DNA of 64,000 nt from Vicinamibacteraceae bacterium (GTDB lineage Bacteria; Planctomycetota; Phycisphaerae; Phycisphaerales; UBA5793). The notes below the pieces were generated by a model. It had not been told where the DNA came from and ran no database searches. It worked only from the letters and a program-made list of their open reading frames with translations. This document shows positions 7,192-15,773 of this stretch, piece after piece. The stretch covers positions 1 through 64,000 of the forward strand of contig WYBR01000114.1 in NCBI GenBank assembly GCA_011525805.1, given 5' to 3'. The position numbers were made by a program, and so were the translations under genes. Within the stretch, counting starts at the first letter, position 1. Each line of letters starts with the position of its first letter.

Positions 7192-9357
7192 ATGCAACTC
7201 ACACGGCGAATCGCGCCCGCAGCGGGATTCATCATCGTTCGTCTCCTCATCATCACACTGCTGGTGCTTCCGACGCGCTCTGCCGCGGGACAGTCCAACT
7301 GCGTCGACTGGACGCTCAGGGCGGACGTCTCGCTCGAATGGCCGGAGCCGCGCGGCGCATTTGCGCTCGCTTACGACAGGCTGCACGGGCAGACACTGTA
7401 CGTCGCCGGCTATGGCCACGAGCCGCTGCGAGACACCTGGGGCTGGGACGGAGACCGATGGACCTTCCTCTCGGATGGTCAGATCACGTCTCGCTACTCG
7501 CACGCGATGGCCTATGACACCAGGCGCAACACCATGGTCCTGTTCGGTGGGCCGCTCCGCACCGACACCTGGGAACGCGGCCCATCCGGTGAGTGGCGTC
7601 AGGTGGCCACATCCGGCCCATCGAGCAGAATCAACTCGGCGATGGTCTATGACTCCCGCCGCGGCGTCATGGTACTCTTCGGCGGCGACGACAGTCGCGG
7701 CTTCAATCGAGGCGACACATGGGAGTGGAACGGATCAACGTGGACGCAGGTTTCGGAAACAGGTCCTGCCCCCCGCTTCGCGCATGCCATGGCCTACGAC
7801 AGCCGCCGCGGCGTAACCGTGCTGTACGGCGGATACGCGGGTGCAAGAATGTCGGACACCTGGGAGTGGAACGGCGAGACCTGGACGCTCGTGAACGAAG
7901 TCGGACTCGGGGCGCGCAATCATCACCGGATGGTGTTTGATGAAGCGCGCGGGGTCAGCCTGCTCGCCGGCGGCCTGGACGACGCGGCTCAACCCCGTGG
8001 CGACCTGTGGTCATGGGACGGGCAAGAGTGGCGGCTCGTCGCTCCGTCGGGTCCGGGAGATCACTTCGGTCATGGTCTGGCGTACGACAGTTCACGAGGC
8101 GTCACGGTCCTGATCGGCGGAGGCACCAGCGGCCGCAACGTCTGGGAGTGGGACGGGTCCGAGTGGACCCGCCACTTCCCCACCGACCTCGGGTCAACCA
8201 GATCGCATGCCATGGTGTACGATCCGGCGCGCCGGCGCACGGTGATGTTTGGTGGAAACACGACAGATGGCCTGAGCGGCAAGACCTGGGAGTGGGATGG
8301 GCGGGAGTGGACGCTTGTCGCGGAGACCGGGCCTTCGCCGCGCTCTGGCCACGCCATGGTCTATGACAGCCGCCGCCGCGTTACCGTACTTTTCGGTGGC
8401 AGCCGTCTGGCCGACCTCTGGGAATGGGACGGTCAGACTTGGACGGAGATTCACGTGAGCGGCCCGTCGGGCCGTGGCGGTCATGCAATGGCCTTTGACT
8501 CGCGCCGCGGCGAGATCGTCCTCTTCGGCGGCTTCGGCCCCGGCTTTAACCTTGACACCTGGGCGTACCGGGACGGGCGATGGGTACTTGTGACCCGACG
8601 AGGGCCAAGCAGGCGCACCGGCGCCCGAATGGTTTACGACCCCATTCGCGACAACTTCATTCTCTATGGCGGGTACTTCGACGACTCCGAAAACTACTAC
8701 GTCTACGACGAGACCTGGATTCTCGATTCACACGGCTGGCGCGTCATCCACAACTCGCCGCCGGGCCCGCTGGTCTGGCACACGATGACCTTCGACCCGG
8801 ATCACGGCGCTGTACTGATGCACGGCGGTTCCTACACGGCGCGCGAAGACACGCTCCGCGATGAACTCTGGCAGTGGGATGGGAGCGCCTGGACGCTGCT
8901 GAGCAACGTCGGCCCCACCGCGCGGATGGACCACGCCATCGCCTACGACTCGCATGAAAAACACCTCATCCTGTTCGGAGGCTTTGACAATCAGCCCGGC
9001 CAGCGCGGCGACACCTGGACCTACGGCCACATCGTCAACCCCTCACTCACACTCGACACCTCCTGCCCACAGTCCGGCCCGGCCCGGCTCACCTGGTCCT
9101 GCGCCACGCCCGGCGGAACCGTCGGCCTCGCCTTCTCGACGCGCCTGGGCTTCTTCCGCATCCCCGACGGCCAGCCCTGCGCCGGCACCTGGATCAACCT
9201 GCACCCGCAGGGCCTGCAACTCCTCGGCCTGGCGCACTCCAACAACCAGGGCGGCGGCACGATCAACGGCAACCTCCCCGCCCGCGCCTGCGGCGGATAC
9301 CTCCAACTCATCGACGCCGCAACCTGCGCCACCAGCAGCCCCGTCTTCATTGAATGA
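7192..9357 (+). CDS. Secreted Kelch-repeat protein, copy 2
   Basis: A 721-residue paralogue of the gene just upstream, with the same layout: signal peptide ending near AAGQ, twelve Kelch-like units and the same cysteine-bearing C-terminal domain of about 105 residues. The two copies differ mostly in the first half of the propeller. From about repeat 7 onward they are close to identical in protein and often in DNA, which suggests recent duplication with partial gene conversion. A GAAGAGG stretch lies upstream of ATG 7192. The 55-bp gap makes cotranscription with copy 1 likely. Function unknown; surface binding is inferred from the fold. Confidence 0.85.
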   Translation: MQLTRRIAPAAGFIIVRLLIITLLVLPTRSAAGQSNCVDWTLRADVSLEWPEPRGAFALAYDRLHGQTLYVAGYGHEPLRDTWGWDGDRWTFLSDGQITSRYSHAMAYDTRRNTMVLFGGPLRTDTWERGPSGEWRQVATSGPSSRINSAMVYDSRRGVMVLFGGDDSRGFNRGDTWEWNGSTWTQVSETGPAPRFAHAMAYDSRRGVTVLYGGYAGARMSDTWEWNGETWTLVNEVGLGARNHHRMVFDEARGVSLLAGGLDDAAQPRGDLWSWDGQEWRLVAPSGPGDHFGHGLAYDSSRGVTVLIGGGTSGRNVWEWDGSEWTRHFPTDLGSTRSHAMVYDPARRRTVMFGGNTTDGLSGKTWEWDGREWTLVAETGPSPRSGHAMVYDSRRRVTVLFGGSRLADLWEWDGQTWTEIHVSGPSGRGGHAMAFDSRRGEIVLFGGFGPGFNLDTWAYRDGRWVLVTRRGPSRRTGARMVYDPIRDNFILYGGYFDDSENYYVYDETWILDSHGWRVIHNSPPGPLVWHTMTFDPDHGAVLMHGGSYTAREDTLRDELWQWDGSAWTLLSNVGPTARMDHAIAYDSHEKHLILFGGFDNQPGQRGDTWTYGHIVNPSLTLDTSCPQSGPARLTWSCATPGGTVGLAFSTRLGFFRIPDGQPCAGTWINLHPQGLQLLGLAHSNNQGGGTINGNLPARACGGYLQLIDAATCATSSPVFIE

Positions 9358-9358
9358 C

Positions 9359-9386
9359 CCGCGCCCGGACCATCGGCCGGGCGCGG
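9359..9386. terminator. Bidirectional hairpin between convergent genes
   Basis: CCGCGCCCGG (9359-9368) and CCGGGCGCGG (9377-9386) form a perfect 10-bp stem with an 8-nt loop, placed in the 43-bp gap between the plus-strand Kelch gene and the minus-strand gene at 9401. Confidence 0.55.
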
Positions 9387-9400
9387 ATCATCCGCGAACT

Positions 9401-9808
9401 TCAGTGCGACTTCTTCCTGCCTTTGCGCGCCTCGCGCGCCGCCCGCACCCTCTTGAAGCACGTGCGGCCAAACTCCCCCGGCACCACCGCCAGACGATGC
9501 CGGCGCACGTCGAGCGTGCGCACGCGGCCCTGCGCCTCCTTCACCAGCACGAAAGGCAGGCAGACGGCGATGATCTTCACCGGCCCCGCCTCCTCCGCGT
9601 CCGGCCAGAAGGCGATGCGCCACGGCTCGCTGCGCTCAAACAGCCACGCCGATTCACAGAAGAGCGGCAGCAGTTCGTGCGTGATAGAAAGCGCCGCCAC
9701 GTACACTCCCCGACGCAGGTCTTCCGGCGCGACGGGATGCGCGATGCTGGTGTGCTGGTCCATGACAATGTCCTTGCCGCGATAAGCGCGGCGATGTTCG
9801 TATGACAT
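9401..9808 (-). CDS. Conserved planctomycete protein of unknown function
   Basis: A 135-residue protein if started at ATG 9808; an alternative ATG at 9763 has AAGGAC seven bases upstream and would give 120 residues. The body reads EDLRRGVYVAALS..., then KIIAVCLPFVLVKEAQGR and TLDVRRHRLAVV. I associate this pattern with small proteins that recur in planctomycete genomes, with a short SH3/KOW-like beta fold implied by the hydrophobic strand spacing. The C-terminal tail is very basic (RAAREARKGRKKSH), which could mean nucleic-acid contact. No catalytic motif is visible and the function is unknown. Confidence 0.6.
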   Translation of the reverse strand: MSYEHRRAYRGKDIVMDQHTSIAHPVAPEDLRRGVYVAALSITHELLPLFCESAWLFERSEPWRIAFWPDAEEAGPVKIIAVCLPFVLVKEAQGRVRTLDVRRHRLAVVPGEFGRTCFKRVRAAREARKGRKKSH

Positions 9809-10070
9809 GCGATTCAACCCCGCGCGGCGAGCCGCGCAGGCGAAGCAGTGACGACTCGGAAGGAGGGACGACGGATCAGCCGCCGCGGAAGCGGAAGCCT
9901 CGGAGATCGCGCAGGATCGCCCCGCCCGAACAAGTCGGGTGAGCGGACCCCACAATGCGGCTTGGACGCCTTCGCATGACGAATCTCCGGAAACCAAGTG
10001 GGACTCTTGATGCGCCGGGCGGGGCGATCAAGCGGATTTGAGAGGAGAACAACAAATGAAAGAGCGCCAA

Positions 10071-10143
10071 TAGCCCCGCCTGGATTCGAACCAGGGACCG
10101 AAGGATTATGAGTCCTCTGCTCTGACCGCTGAGCTACGGGGCC
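10071..10143 (-). tRNA. tRNA with CAU anticodon, probably Ile2 (k2C34)
   Basis: A 73-nt cloverleaf on the minus strand: acceptor GGCCCCG/CGGGGCT, an 8-nt D-loop, anticodon arm GAGGA-CTCATAA-TCCTT, T-arm CCTGG-TTCGAAT-CCAGG, discriminator A73 and no encoded CCA. The anticodon is CAU. Acceptor sequence, the short D-loop and CTCATAA loop resemble bacterial tRNA-Ile(CAU), whose C34 is changed to lysidine by TilS, more than elongator tRNA-Met. The initiator is excluded because 1:72 is a G:U pair rather than a C:A mismatch and the anticodon stem lacks three G:C pairs next to the loop. Confidence 0.85.
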
Positions 10144-10220
10144 GGTCGGCGCTTTGACGATACCGGCTCCGGAGAGGTTTGCAAGGCGAGGCGTGACGTG
10201 CTTGTGGCGCGAGGAGGCGC

Positions 10221-11204
10221 TCAGCGCCCTTCCCCGCTGGCCGGAGGCGCTTCGGCCCCGCCCTGGCCTTCTTCGCCTCCCGACCGGCGCTCCTCGATCC
10301 GGCGCTCGAGGCGTTCGACCATGTCATCAAAGGAGGTTCCCGGGACGGACTGCGGCGGCGTGTTGGCGGCGCGGGCTTCGGCGCTGACGAGGCCGGCGGC
10401 GACGGCGCGAAACGCCGTCTCCTCGCCGTAGCCCTCGCGCAGCAGGGCGACCAATTCACGGCGGCGCGGGCTGGCGACGAACTCGGCCGCGATGAGTCGC
10501 GTCGTCGCGATCGCCAGCGCTCCCGGTTCGCCGTCGAAGGAAGCGAGCCACGCTTTCTCCGTCAGCGCCGCCTCCGAGGCGCGCAGCGTCTCGTAGTCGC
10601 GCTGCGCCTGCCCGGCAAGGTCGGGCATGAGCGCGACGGCCATCATCTCGCCGATCAGGTGCGCGTACGGCTCGGGAACGAGTCGCAGGCGCTCTTCGAG
10701 TTTCTGCTCGAGCAGCGCGCGGCCGAGGAAGTGCGCCACCTCCGCCGCCTGCTCGCCGGGATCGAGCGAGGCCGCGGCGGAAGCGTCGTAGAGCACGAAG
10801 GTCGAGCGCCCCACGCCGCGAACGCCCCGAGCGCGGTCGTCGCGGCCGAAAACCTGGATCCACACCTGCCGCGCCTGCACCGCGTCGTCGAGAAGCGCGA
10901 TCTCGACGGGGCGCGCCGCCTCGGGAAAGACCGTCTGCACCGCGGCGGAGTAGGTGTCGAGCATCGCCCCGACGGCCGCGGTGAGGTCCGAATCCGCGGC
11001 ACCATACAGCGTCAGCCCCGGCGCAGCGCCGGCCTCGTCGGGAAACAGGCCGCGGGCGCTGTCGCTCAGCGCGGGGATCGGGCGGGTCAGCAGGCGCACG
11101 GCCAGGGGCGCCGCGGCGAGGAGGCACGCGATCGCCATGAACGCCGCCAGCGTGAAGCGGTTGCGCCGCTTGATCTCAGGGGAGAAGTTGCGGGCGCCGG
11201 GCAT
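10221..11204 (-). CDS. Membrane-anchored protein of unknown function
   Basis: A 327-residue protein with a basic N-terminus (KRRNR) and one membrane segment at about 16-38, so the rest is probably outside the membrane. The soluble part contains a run around GEQAAEVAHFLGRALLEQKL and PEPYAHLIGEMMAVAL, with alternating helices that recall peptidase-like or TPR-like helical repeats, but no HExxH motif is present. The C-terminus is Glu/Gly/Ala-rich and likely disordered. It sits between two tRNA genes on the same strand. I do not recognise the family. Confidence 0.7.
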   Translation of the reverse strand: MPGARNFSPEIKRRNRFTLAAFMAIACLLAAAPLAVRLLTRPIPALSDSARGLFPDEAGAAPGLTLYGAADSDLTAAVGAMLDTYSAAVQTVFPEAARPVEIALLDDAVQARQVWIQVFGRDDRARGVRGVGRSTFVLYDASAAASLDPGEQAAEVAHFLGRALLEQKLEERLRLVPEPYAHLIGEMMAVALMPDLAGQAQRDYETLRASEAALTEKAWLASFDGEPGALAIATTRLIAAEFVASPRRRELVALLREGYGEETAFRAVAAGLVSAEARAANTPPQSVPGTSFDDMVERLERRIEERRSGGEEGQGGAEAPPASGEGR

Positions 11205-11283
11205 CGTGCGGACTCACAGAGACGTGGTCAGGGCCGAAAACGAACGCCGGCCCGAGGAACGCTCCCGGGCCGCGCATCGACAA

Positions 11284-11369
11284 TGCGGATGAGAGGATTT
11301 GAACCTCCACGGGATTTTACTCCCACCAGAACCTGAATCTGGCGCGTCTGCCAGTTCCGCCACATCCGC
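11284..11369 (-). tRNA. tRNA-Leu (CAG)
   Basis: An 86-nt cloverleaf on the minus strand with acceptor GCGGATG/CATCCGC, a long class II variable arm, T-arm GAGG-TTCAAAT-CCTC and anticodon loop around TTCAGGT, giving anticodon CAG. The discriminator is A and CCA is not encoded. The long variable arm is what separates it from class I tRNAs. Confidence 0.93.
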
Positions 11370-12098
11370 GTGCAGGCGCGCTCGGCGCGCCGCCGACGAT
11401 AGCCGCATCGACGCCCGATTCAAGCGCGGCGCGGCAGTTGACGCCCGTGCCAGACACCCGGCCGGGGTTCGAAGCCGCCGCGTGGGTCGGGAATCGTCCC
11501 GAATCGCGGTCCGCAGCGTCGGTCCCGCGAACCGCGCAGGGCCGGCGGGGCCGGGCAGGGCATGGCGACGGGGCGGGAATCCGGGGATTCCACAGCGGGT
11601 TTCCATTGATGTTGGGCGGGGCGGCAGCCGATATCATCCAAGCCGCCTGTTCGCCGATTGCTGAAACCACGCGCCGGGGCGGGGCGTACAGGCTATTATC
11701 AATGATCGTGCGCGGCGGGGTTCAACCGCCGCCCGCGCGGCGCCGGCGGCTCTTCGCCGGGCCTGACATGCTGACCGAAGGGAGTCTTCCCTTGAACGAC
11801 GAAGACGACTGACGGTTCACACCGCGGCCCTGACCCGCCCTGGTGTGAACCGGGGCGGTTGAAAAACTGGACGACAGGGCCGACAACCCTCTCTCCCACC
11901 GCCGGCGAACGCGAAATCCCGCTCCGCCGCGGCGACCGCAAGACAACACGCACTGCGCCCGTACCCGTCGCTCGACGTGTACCGGTGTTCGTAGAAGCCG
12001 ACTTTCCCGTCGGCGATGAATCGGCAATGACCCGGCAACCGGCGCCCTCGTGGGGGGCCGGCCGCCGGCGGCGATGACAGACCAAAGGACCCGCGACC
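11370..12098. other. Long leader/intergenic region before fusA
   Basis: No convincing gene lies in these 729 bases. A six-codon open frame, TTG AAC GAC GAA GAC GAC stop, ends at 11812 and is preceded by AAGGGAG, itself half of the small stem AAGGGA-GTCT-TCCCTT. A perfect hairpin follows at 11813-11852. The rest up to the EF-G start shows no recognised RNA. Confidence 0.4.
11813..11852 (+). promoter_or_regulatory. Perfect hairpin upstream of fusA
   Basis: CGGTTCACACC (11813-11823) and GGTGTGAACCG (11842-11852) pair perfectly over 11 bp with an 18-nt loop that is itself GC-rich. It begins directly after a tiny acidic open frame. It could be an attenuator, an operator for a dimeric regulator, or an RNA leader element. 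Confidence 0.4.
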
Positions 12099-14210
12099 AT
12101 GACCGCCAACCTCCTCCTCACCCGCAACATCGGCATCTGCGCGCACATCGACGCGGGCAAGACCACCGTCACCGAGCGCATCCTGTTCTACACCGGCAAG
12201 AACTACAAGATGGGCGAAGTCCACGAAGGCACCGCCACGATGGACTTCCTCGTCGAAGAGCAGGAGCGCGGCATCACGATCCAGTCGGCCGCGACGACGT
12301 GCCCCTGGATCGTCAACGGCGTCGAATACCACATCAACCTCATCGACACGCCCGGCCACGTCGACTTCACCATCGAGGTCGAGCGATCGCTGCGCGTCCT
12401 CGACGGCGCGGTCGCGGTCTTCGACGGCAAGGAAGGCGTCGAGGCGCAGAGCGAGACGGTCTGGCGCCAGGCCGACCGATACCGCGTGCCGCGCCTGTGC
12501 TTCATCAACAAGATGGACAAACTCGGGGCCGACTTCGAGTTCAGTTTCAAGTCGATCGGCGAGCGCCTCGGCGCCAACGCCATCGCGGTGCAGATTCCCA
12601 TCGGCCAGGCGGACACCTTCGAAGGCCTCATCGACCTCATGCTGATGAAAGCGTACTACTTCGACAGCAACGAACTCGGGGCCGTGGTCGAGGAGCGCGA
12701 GATTCCCGCGAACATGCGCGACATGGCGGAACTGTGGCGGCACGAGATGATCGAGAAGGCCGCGGAGGTCGACGATGACCTCGCCGAAATCTTCCTCGCC
12801 GACAAGGAACCGACGATCGCCCAACTCAAGGCCGCGATCCGCAAGGGAACGATCAGCCGGCAGTGCTACCCGGTCTTCTGCGGCTCGGCGCTCAAGTACA
12901 TCGGCGTGCAGCGGCTGCTCAACGGCGTGGTCGACTACCTCCCCAGCCCGCCCGAGGCGGGCGAAGTCCACGGCGTCGATCCCAAGGACCGCAAACTCGA
13001 CCTGACGCGACCGCCCGATCCGCAGGCCCCCTTCTCCGCCCTGGTCTTCAAGGTCGTCGCCGACAGTCACGGCGATCTGACCTATCTGCGCATCTACTCC
13101 GGGACGCTCAAGCGCGGCTCGCGCGTCCTCAACCCCGGCAACAACCGCAAGGAGAACATCGCGCGCATCTTCGAGATGCACGCCAAGGACCGCATCGCCC
13201 TTGACGAAGCCTCCGCCGGCAGCATCGTCGGCGTGATCGGCTGCAAGAACTCCATCACCGGCGAGACCCTTTGCGACCCGGACGAGCCGATCCTCCTCGA
13301 GACCATGTCCTTCCCCGAGCCCGTCATCTCCATGTCCATCGAGCCCAAGACCGCCGAGGACAAGCGCAAACTCGGCGAGGCGCTCGTCACCATCCGCCGC
13401 GAAGACCCTTCCTTCCGCTCGCACTTCGACGACGAGACGGGGCAGACGATCATCGCCGGCATGGGCGAACTGCACCTCGAAATCATCAAGAACAAACTCG
13501 TGCGCGACATGAAGATCGGCGTCGAGGTCGGCAAGCCGCGCGTCACCTACCGCGAGGCGATCATCGGATTCGCCGAAGGCGTCCGCGGCAAGTTCGTCAA
13601 GCAGACCGGCGGCCGCGGGCAGTACGGCGACTGCACCATCAACGTCTACCCCTGTACCCGCGAAGAGGCCGAGGCCCTCGAAATCGACTTCGAGAACTCG
13701 ATCGGATTCGAGAACAAGATCGTCGGCGGCAAGATCCCCAAGGAGTACGTCCCCTCCGTCGAGCACGGCTGCCGCCAGGCGGCCCTCTCGGGCATCCTCG
13801 GCGGGTATCAACTCCTCAACGTGCGCATCGAACTGGTGGACGGCTCGACGCACCCGGTGGACTCCTCGCAGATCGCCTTCGAGCAGGCCGGCGCCCTGGC
13901 CATGCGCGACGCCTGCACCAAGGCCGGCCTGTGCCTGCTCGAACCCATCATGAAGGTCATCGTCATAACGCCCGAGGACTACGTCGGGCAGGTGACCGGC
14001 GACATCAACTCTCGGCGCGGCCACATCATCAACATGGAGCAGCGCGGCAACACCCGCATCCTCACGACCGAAGTGCCGCTGAGCGAGATGTTCGGCTACA
14101 CCACCGCGCTGCGCTCGCTCACTCAGGGCCGCGCAACGAGCACGATGGAGCCCTGCACCTACCGCCGCATCCCCGAGAGCCTCACGAAGGAGATCCTCGC
14201 GGCGGTGTGA
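12099..14210 (+). CDS. fusA: Translation elongation factor G
   Basis: A 703-residue EF-G GTPase that drives ribosomal translocation. All GTPase motifs are present: G1 AHIDAGKTT (15-23), G2 [12 protein letters not shown]3 DTPGHVDF, G4 NKMD, G5 CGSA. Domains II to V follow in full, ending in [16 protein letters not shown] and [17 protein letters not shown] lies upstream of the ATG. The gene is not in a str operon (no rpsL, rpsG or tuf nearby). Planctomycetes often carry an spdEFG1 translocase and an spdEFG2 recycling paralogue, and this gene could be either; the stand-alone setting and divergence from typical bacterial EF-G suggest an spd-type, which only a tree can settle. Confidence 0.92.
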   Translation: MTANLLLTRNIGICAHIDAGKTTVTERILFYTGKNYKMGEVHEGTATMDFLVEEQERGITIQSAATTCPWIVNGVEYHINLIDTPGHVDFTIEVERSLRVLDGAVAVFDGKEGVEAQSETVWRQADRYRVPRLCFINKMDKLGADFEFSFKSIGERLGANAIAVQIPIGQADTFEGLIDLMLMKAYYFDSNELGAVVEEREIPANMRDMAELWRHEMIEKAAEVDDDLAEIFLADKEPTIAQLKAAIRKGTISRQCYPVFCGSALKYIGVQRLLNGVVDYLPSPPEAGEVHGVDPKDRKLDLTRPPDPQAPFSALVFKVVADSHGDLTYLRIYSGTLKRGSRVLNPGNNRKENIARIFEMHAKDRIALDEASAGSIVGVIGCKNSITGETLCDPDEPILLETMSFPEPVISMSIEPKTAEDKRKLGEALVTIRREDPSFRSHFDDETGQTIIAGMGELHLEIIKNKLVRDMKIGVEVGKPRVTYREAIIGFAEGVRGKFVKQTGGRGQYGDCTINVYPCTREEAEALEIDFENSIGFENKIVGGKIPKEYVPSVEHGCRQAALSGILGGYQLLNVRIELVDGSTHPVDSSQIAFEQAGALAMRDACTKAGLCLLEPIMKVIVITPEDYVGQVTGDINSRRGHIINMEQRGNTRILTTEVPLSEMFGYTTALRSLTQGRATSTMEPCTYRRIPESLTKEILAAV

Positions 14211-14249
14211 GGCTTCGCCCGTCCGTCCGATCGCTGGAGGGTCCAGCAC

Positions 14250-14384
14250 GTAGGTCAGGTCAAGACCTGACGCAGCGTGCAGGTGCGGCCGAAAGTGCGG
14301 CGAGGATCATCCTCGATGCGGCGCAACGGACATCGTCGCTTCAATGCCCGTCGGACGCGAACGTCAGGTCGCGACCTGACCTAC
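14250..14384. repeat. Paired palindromes forming a 135-bp inverted element
   Basis: GTAGGTCAGGTC-AA-GACCTGACG at 14250-14272 and CGTCAGGTC-GC-GACCTGACCTAC at 14362-14384 are each self-palindromes and are also inverted copies of each other. The 89 bases between them carry no gene. This fits a small mobile or REP-like element. Confidence 0.6.
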
Positions 14385-14472
14385 TCGCCGACGCGGTTGT
14401 CCCCGCCACACATGCCGGGCCGATTGCCTCAATCGCCGAGATTCGAGAAGGTCGCACCACTCCCGATCGACC

Positions 14473-14484
14473 TACGCTCTGTGG
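14473..14484 (+). promoter_or_regulatory. Leaderless-type -10 box of the BamE-like gene
   Basis: TACGCT (14473-14478), six bases, then ATG at 14485. No Shine-Dalgarno sequence is present. Confidence 0.45.
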
Positions 14485-14928
14485 ATGGCGATCGGACCCC
14501 GCAGAGAGGCGCCAAGTGTGACCTGGCGACGAACCATCATCGGCGGATGCATTCTGCTCGCGACGGGAGCGATGTTGTTGGCTCTCCTGCTCGCCGAACC
14601 GCTGGCGGGTTACTACGGGCTGGACTTCTCCCCCACCCCCTTTGACTCGGACATCTGGCGGGGCTCGCCGTCGGACGATACCCACCACTCCATCCGCCTG
14701 CGCATGGTTGATGACCTCCTTGCCCGCCATTCGCCGGTCGGCCGGACGCGGGCCAACGTTGTCGCGCTCCTCGGCGAGCCCGATGGCACCACGTACTTTT
14801 CCGACTTCGACATGGTCTACCACCTCGGACTCGAGCGCGGCGGCGCATTCTCGATCGACTCCGAATGGCTCGTGCTGCGCCTCGACGACGCCGGTGTCGT
14901 TCAGGAAGCCCTTCTCGTGACGGACTGA
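14485..14928 (+). CDS. Membrane protein with SmpA/BamE-like domain
   Basis: A 147-residue protein with one membrane segment (about 17-38) and no lipobox cysteine. The rest resembles the SmpA/OmlA (BamE) fold: GRTRANVVALLGEPDGT near 87-103, where a helix meets a conserved L(L)GxP turn, then strands DMVYHLG and SEWLVLRLDDAGVV. Proteins with this domain often act in envelope assembly or bind other envelope proteins, but no other Bam component is near. The start is supported by a TACGCT hexamer exactly six bases upstream. The next gene begins six bases after its stop. Confidence 0.65.
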   Translation: MAIGPRREAPSVTWRRTIIGGCILLATGAMLLALLLAEPLAGYYGLDFSPTPFDSDIWRGSPSDDTHHSIRLRMVDDLLARHSPVGRTRANVVALLGEPDGTTYFSDFDMVYHLGLERGGAFSIDSEWLVLRLDDAGVVQEALLVTD

Positions 14929-14934
14929 GACGAC

Positions 14935-15180
14935 ATGCCCGACGGCTCAGAGGATCGATGCTCGCGATGCGGCCGGTTCGGACCCGGCGAGAGGCGCTGG
15001 ATGTTTCATCGGGTCCTCTCGCGCTTTCCTGACCCGGCGGTCGCGCGGGAGTTCTATTGCCATCGCTGCATCCGACTCATGCGGATCTACAGCGTCATCG
15101 GCGTGCTGCTGCTGGCCTTGCTGGCCGGAGGTCTGACCTTCGCGGTGATTCAGACCGTTTCTTCAGTGCCGACGCCTTGA
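14935..15180 (+). CDS. Small zinc-ribbon membrane protein
   Basis: An 81-residue protein. Two knuckles, CSRC at 9-12 and CHRC at 42-45, would bind one zinc. A single membrane helix (about 52-74) follows, so the zinc ribbon is probably cytoplasmic with the C-terminus outside. It starts six bases after the BamE-like gene and is likely cotranscribed with it. Function unknown; it belongs with the other short zinc-ribbon membrane proteins of this genome (54431 and 54931), though here the ribbon is at the N-terminus. Confidence 0.65.
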   Translation: MPDGSEDRCSRCGRFGPGERRWMFHRVLSRFPDPAVAREFYCHRCIRLMRIYSVIGVLLLALLAGGLTFAVIQTVSSVPTP

Positions 15181-15237
15181 CCGATCGTCCCTTCACGACC
15201 GTTTCAGTTGGTGCGTCCCGGAATGCGAACCTGACCC

Positions 15238-15756
15238 GTGCCCTTCGACCTCCAGCCCCATCTCGTCGGCGAACTCGTCGAACTCCGGCCGATGCGCGCG
15301 GACGACTTCGACGATCTCTATCCCGTCGCCTCCGACCCGCTCATCTGGGAGCAGCATCCGCGCCGCGATCGGTGGCAGGAGGCAGTCTTCCGCGCCTTCT
15401 TCGACCAGGGCCTGGCGTCGGGCGGGGCGCTGGTCGCGATCGACCGCGCCACGGGGCGCCTCATCGGCTCATCGCGCTTTCACCTCCACGACGATGAGCC
15501 GGACGCGATCGAAATCGGCTGGACCTTCCTCGCCCGCTCGCACTGGGGCGGGCGATACAACCGCGAGATGAAGCGCCTCATGCTGCGCCACGCCTTCCGG
15601 TTCGTCCCGCGCGTCTTCTTCCTCGTCGGCACGTCCAACGGGCGATCGCAGCGCGCCATGGAGAAGATCGGCGCCGTCCGCGTCGGCGTGCGCACGATCG
15701 AGGGCGGCTTGCCGCACTTCGTCTACCGCATCGACGCAGCGGCCTTTCGCGACTGA
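15238..15756 (+). CDS. GNAT acetyltransferase, RimJ/RimL-like
   Basis: A 172-residue protein starting at GTG 15238. It has the GNAT_3 pattern: N-terminal LVGELVELRPMRADDFDDLYP, central strands GALVAIDRATGRLIGSSRFH, the EIGWTFLARSHWGGRYN core (the pyrophosphate-binding turn takes the GGRYN form) and a late VGTSNGRSQRAMEKIGAV helix. RimJ/RimL relatives acetylate N-terminal or ribosomal amines, but many acetylate small molecules, so the substrate is open. No Shine-Dalgarno sequence is evident. It converges on the next gene with only 17 bases between stops, where an imperfect hairpin overlaps both ends. Confidence 0.85.
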   Translation: MPFDLQPHLVGELVELRPMRADDFDDLYPVASDPLIWEQHPRRDRWQEAVFRAFFDQGLASGGALVAIDRATGRLIGSSRFHLHDDEPDAIEIGWTFLARSHWGGRYNREMKRLMLRHAFRFVPRVFFLVGTSNGRSQRAMEKIGAVRVGVRTIEGGLPHFVYRIDAAAFRD

Positions 15757-15773
15757 CACGCACCGGCCCCGCG

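Noticed and set aside
11817-14249. An 810-codon minus-strand frame opposite fusA
   Set aside because: Antisense of EF-G, composition typical of a shadow frame, no start site signal.
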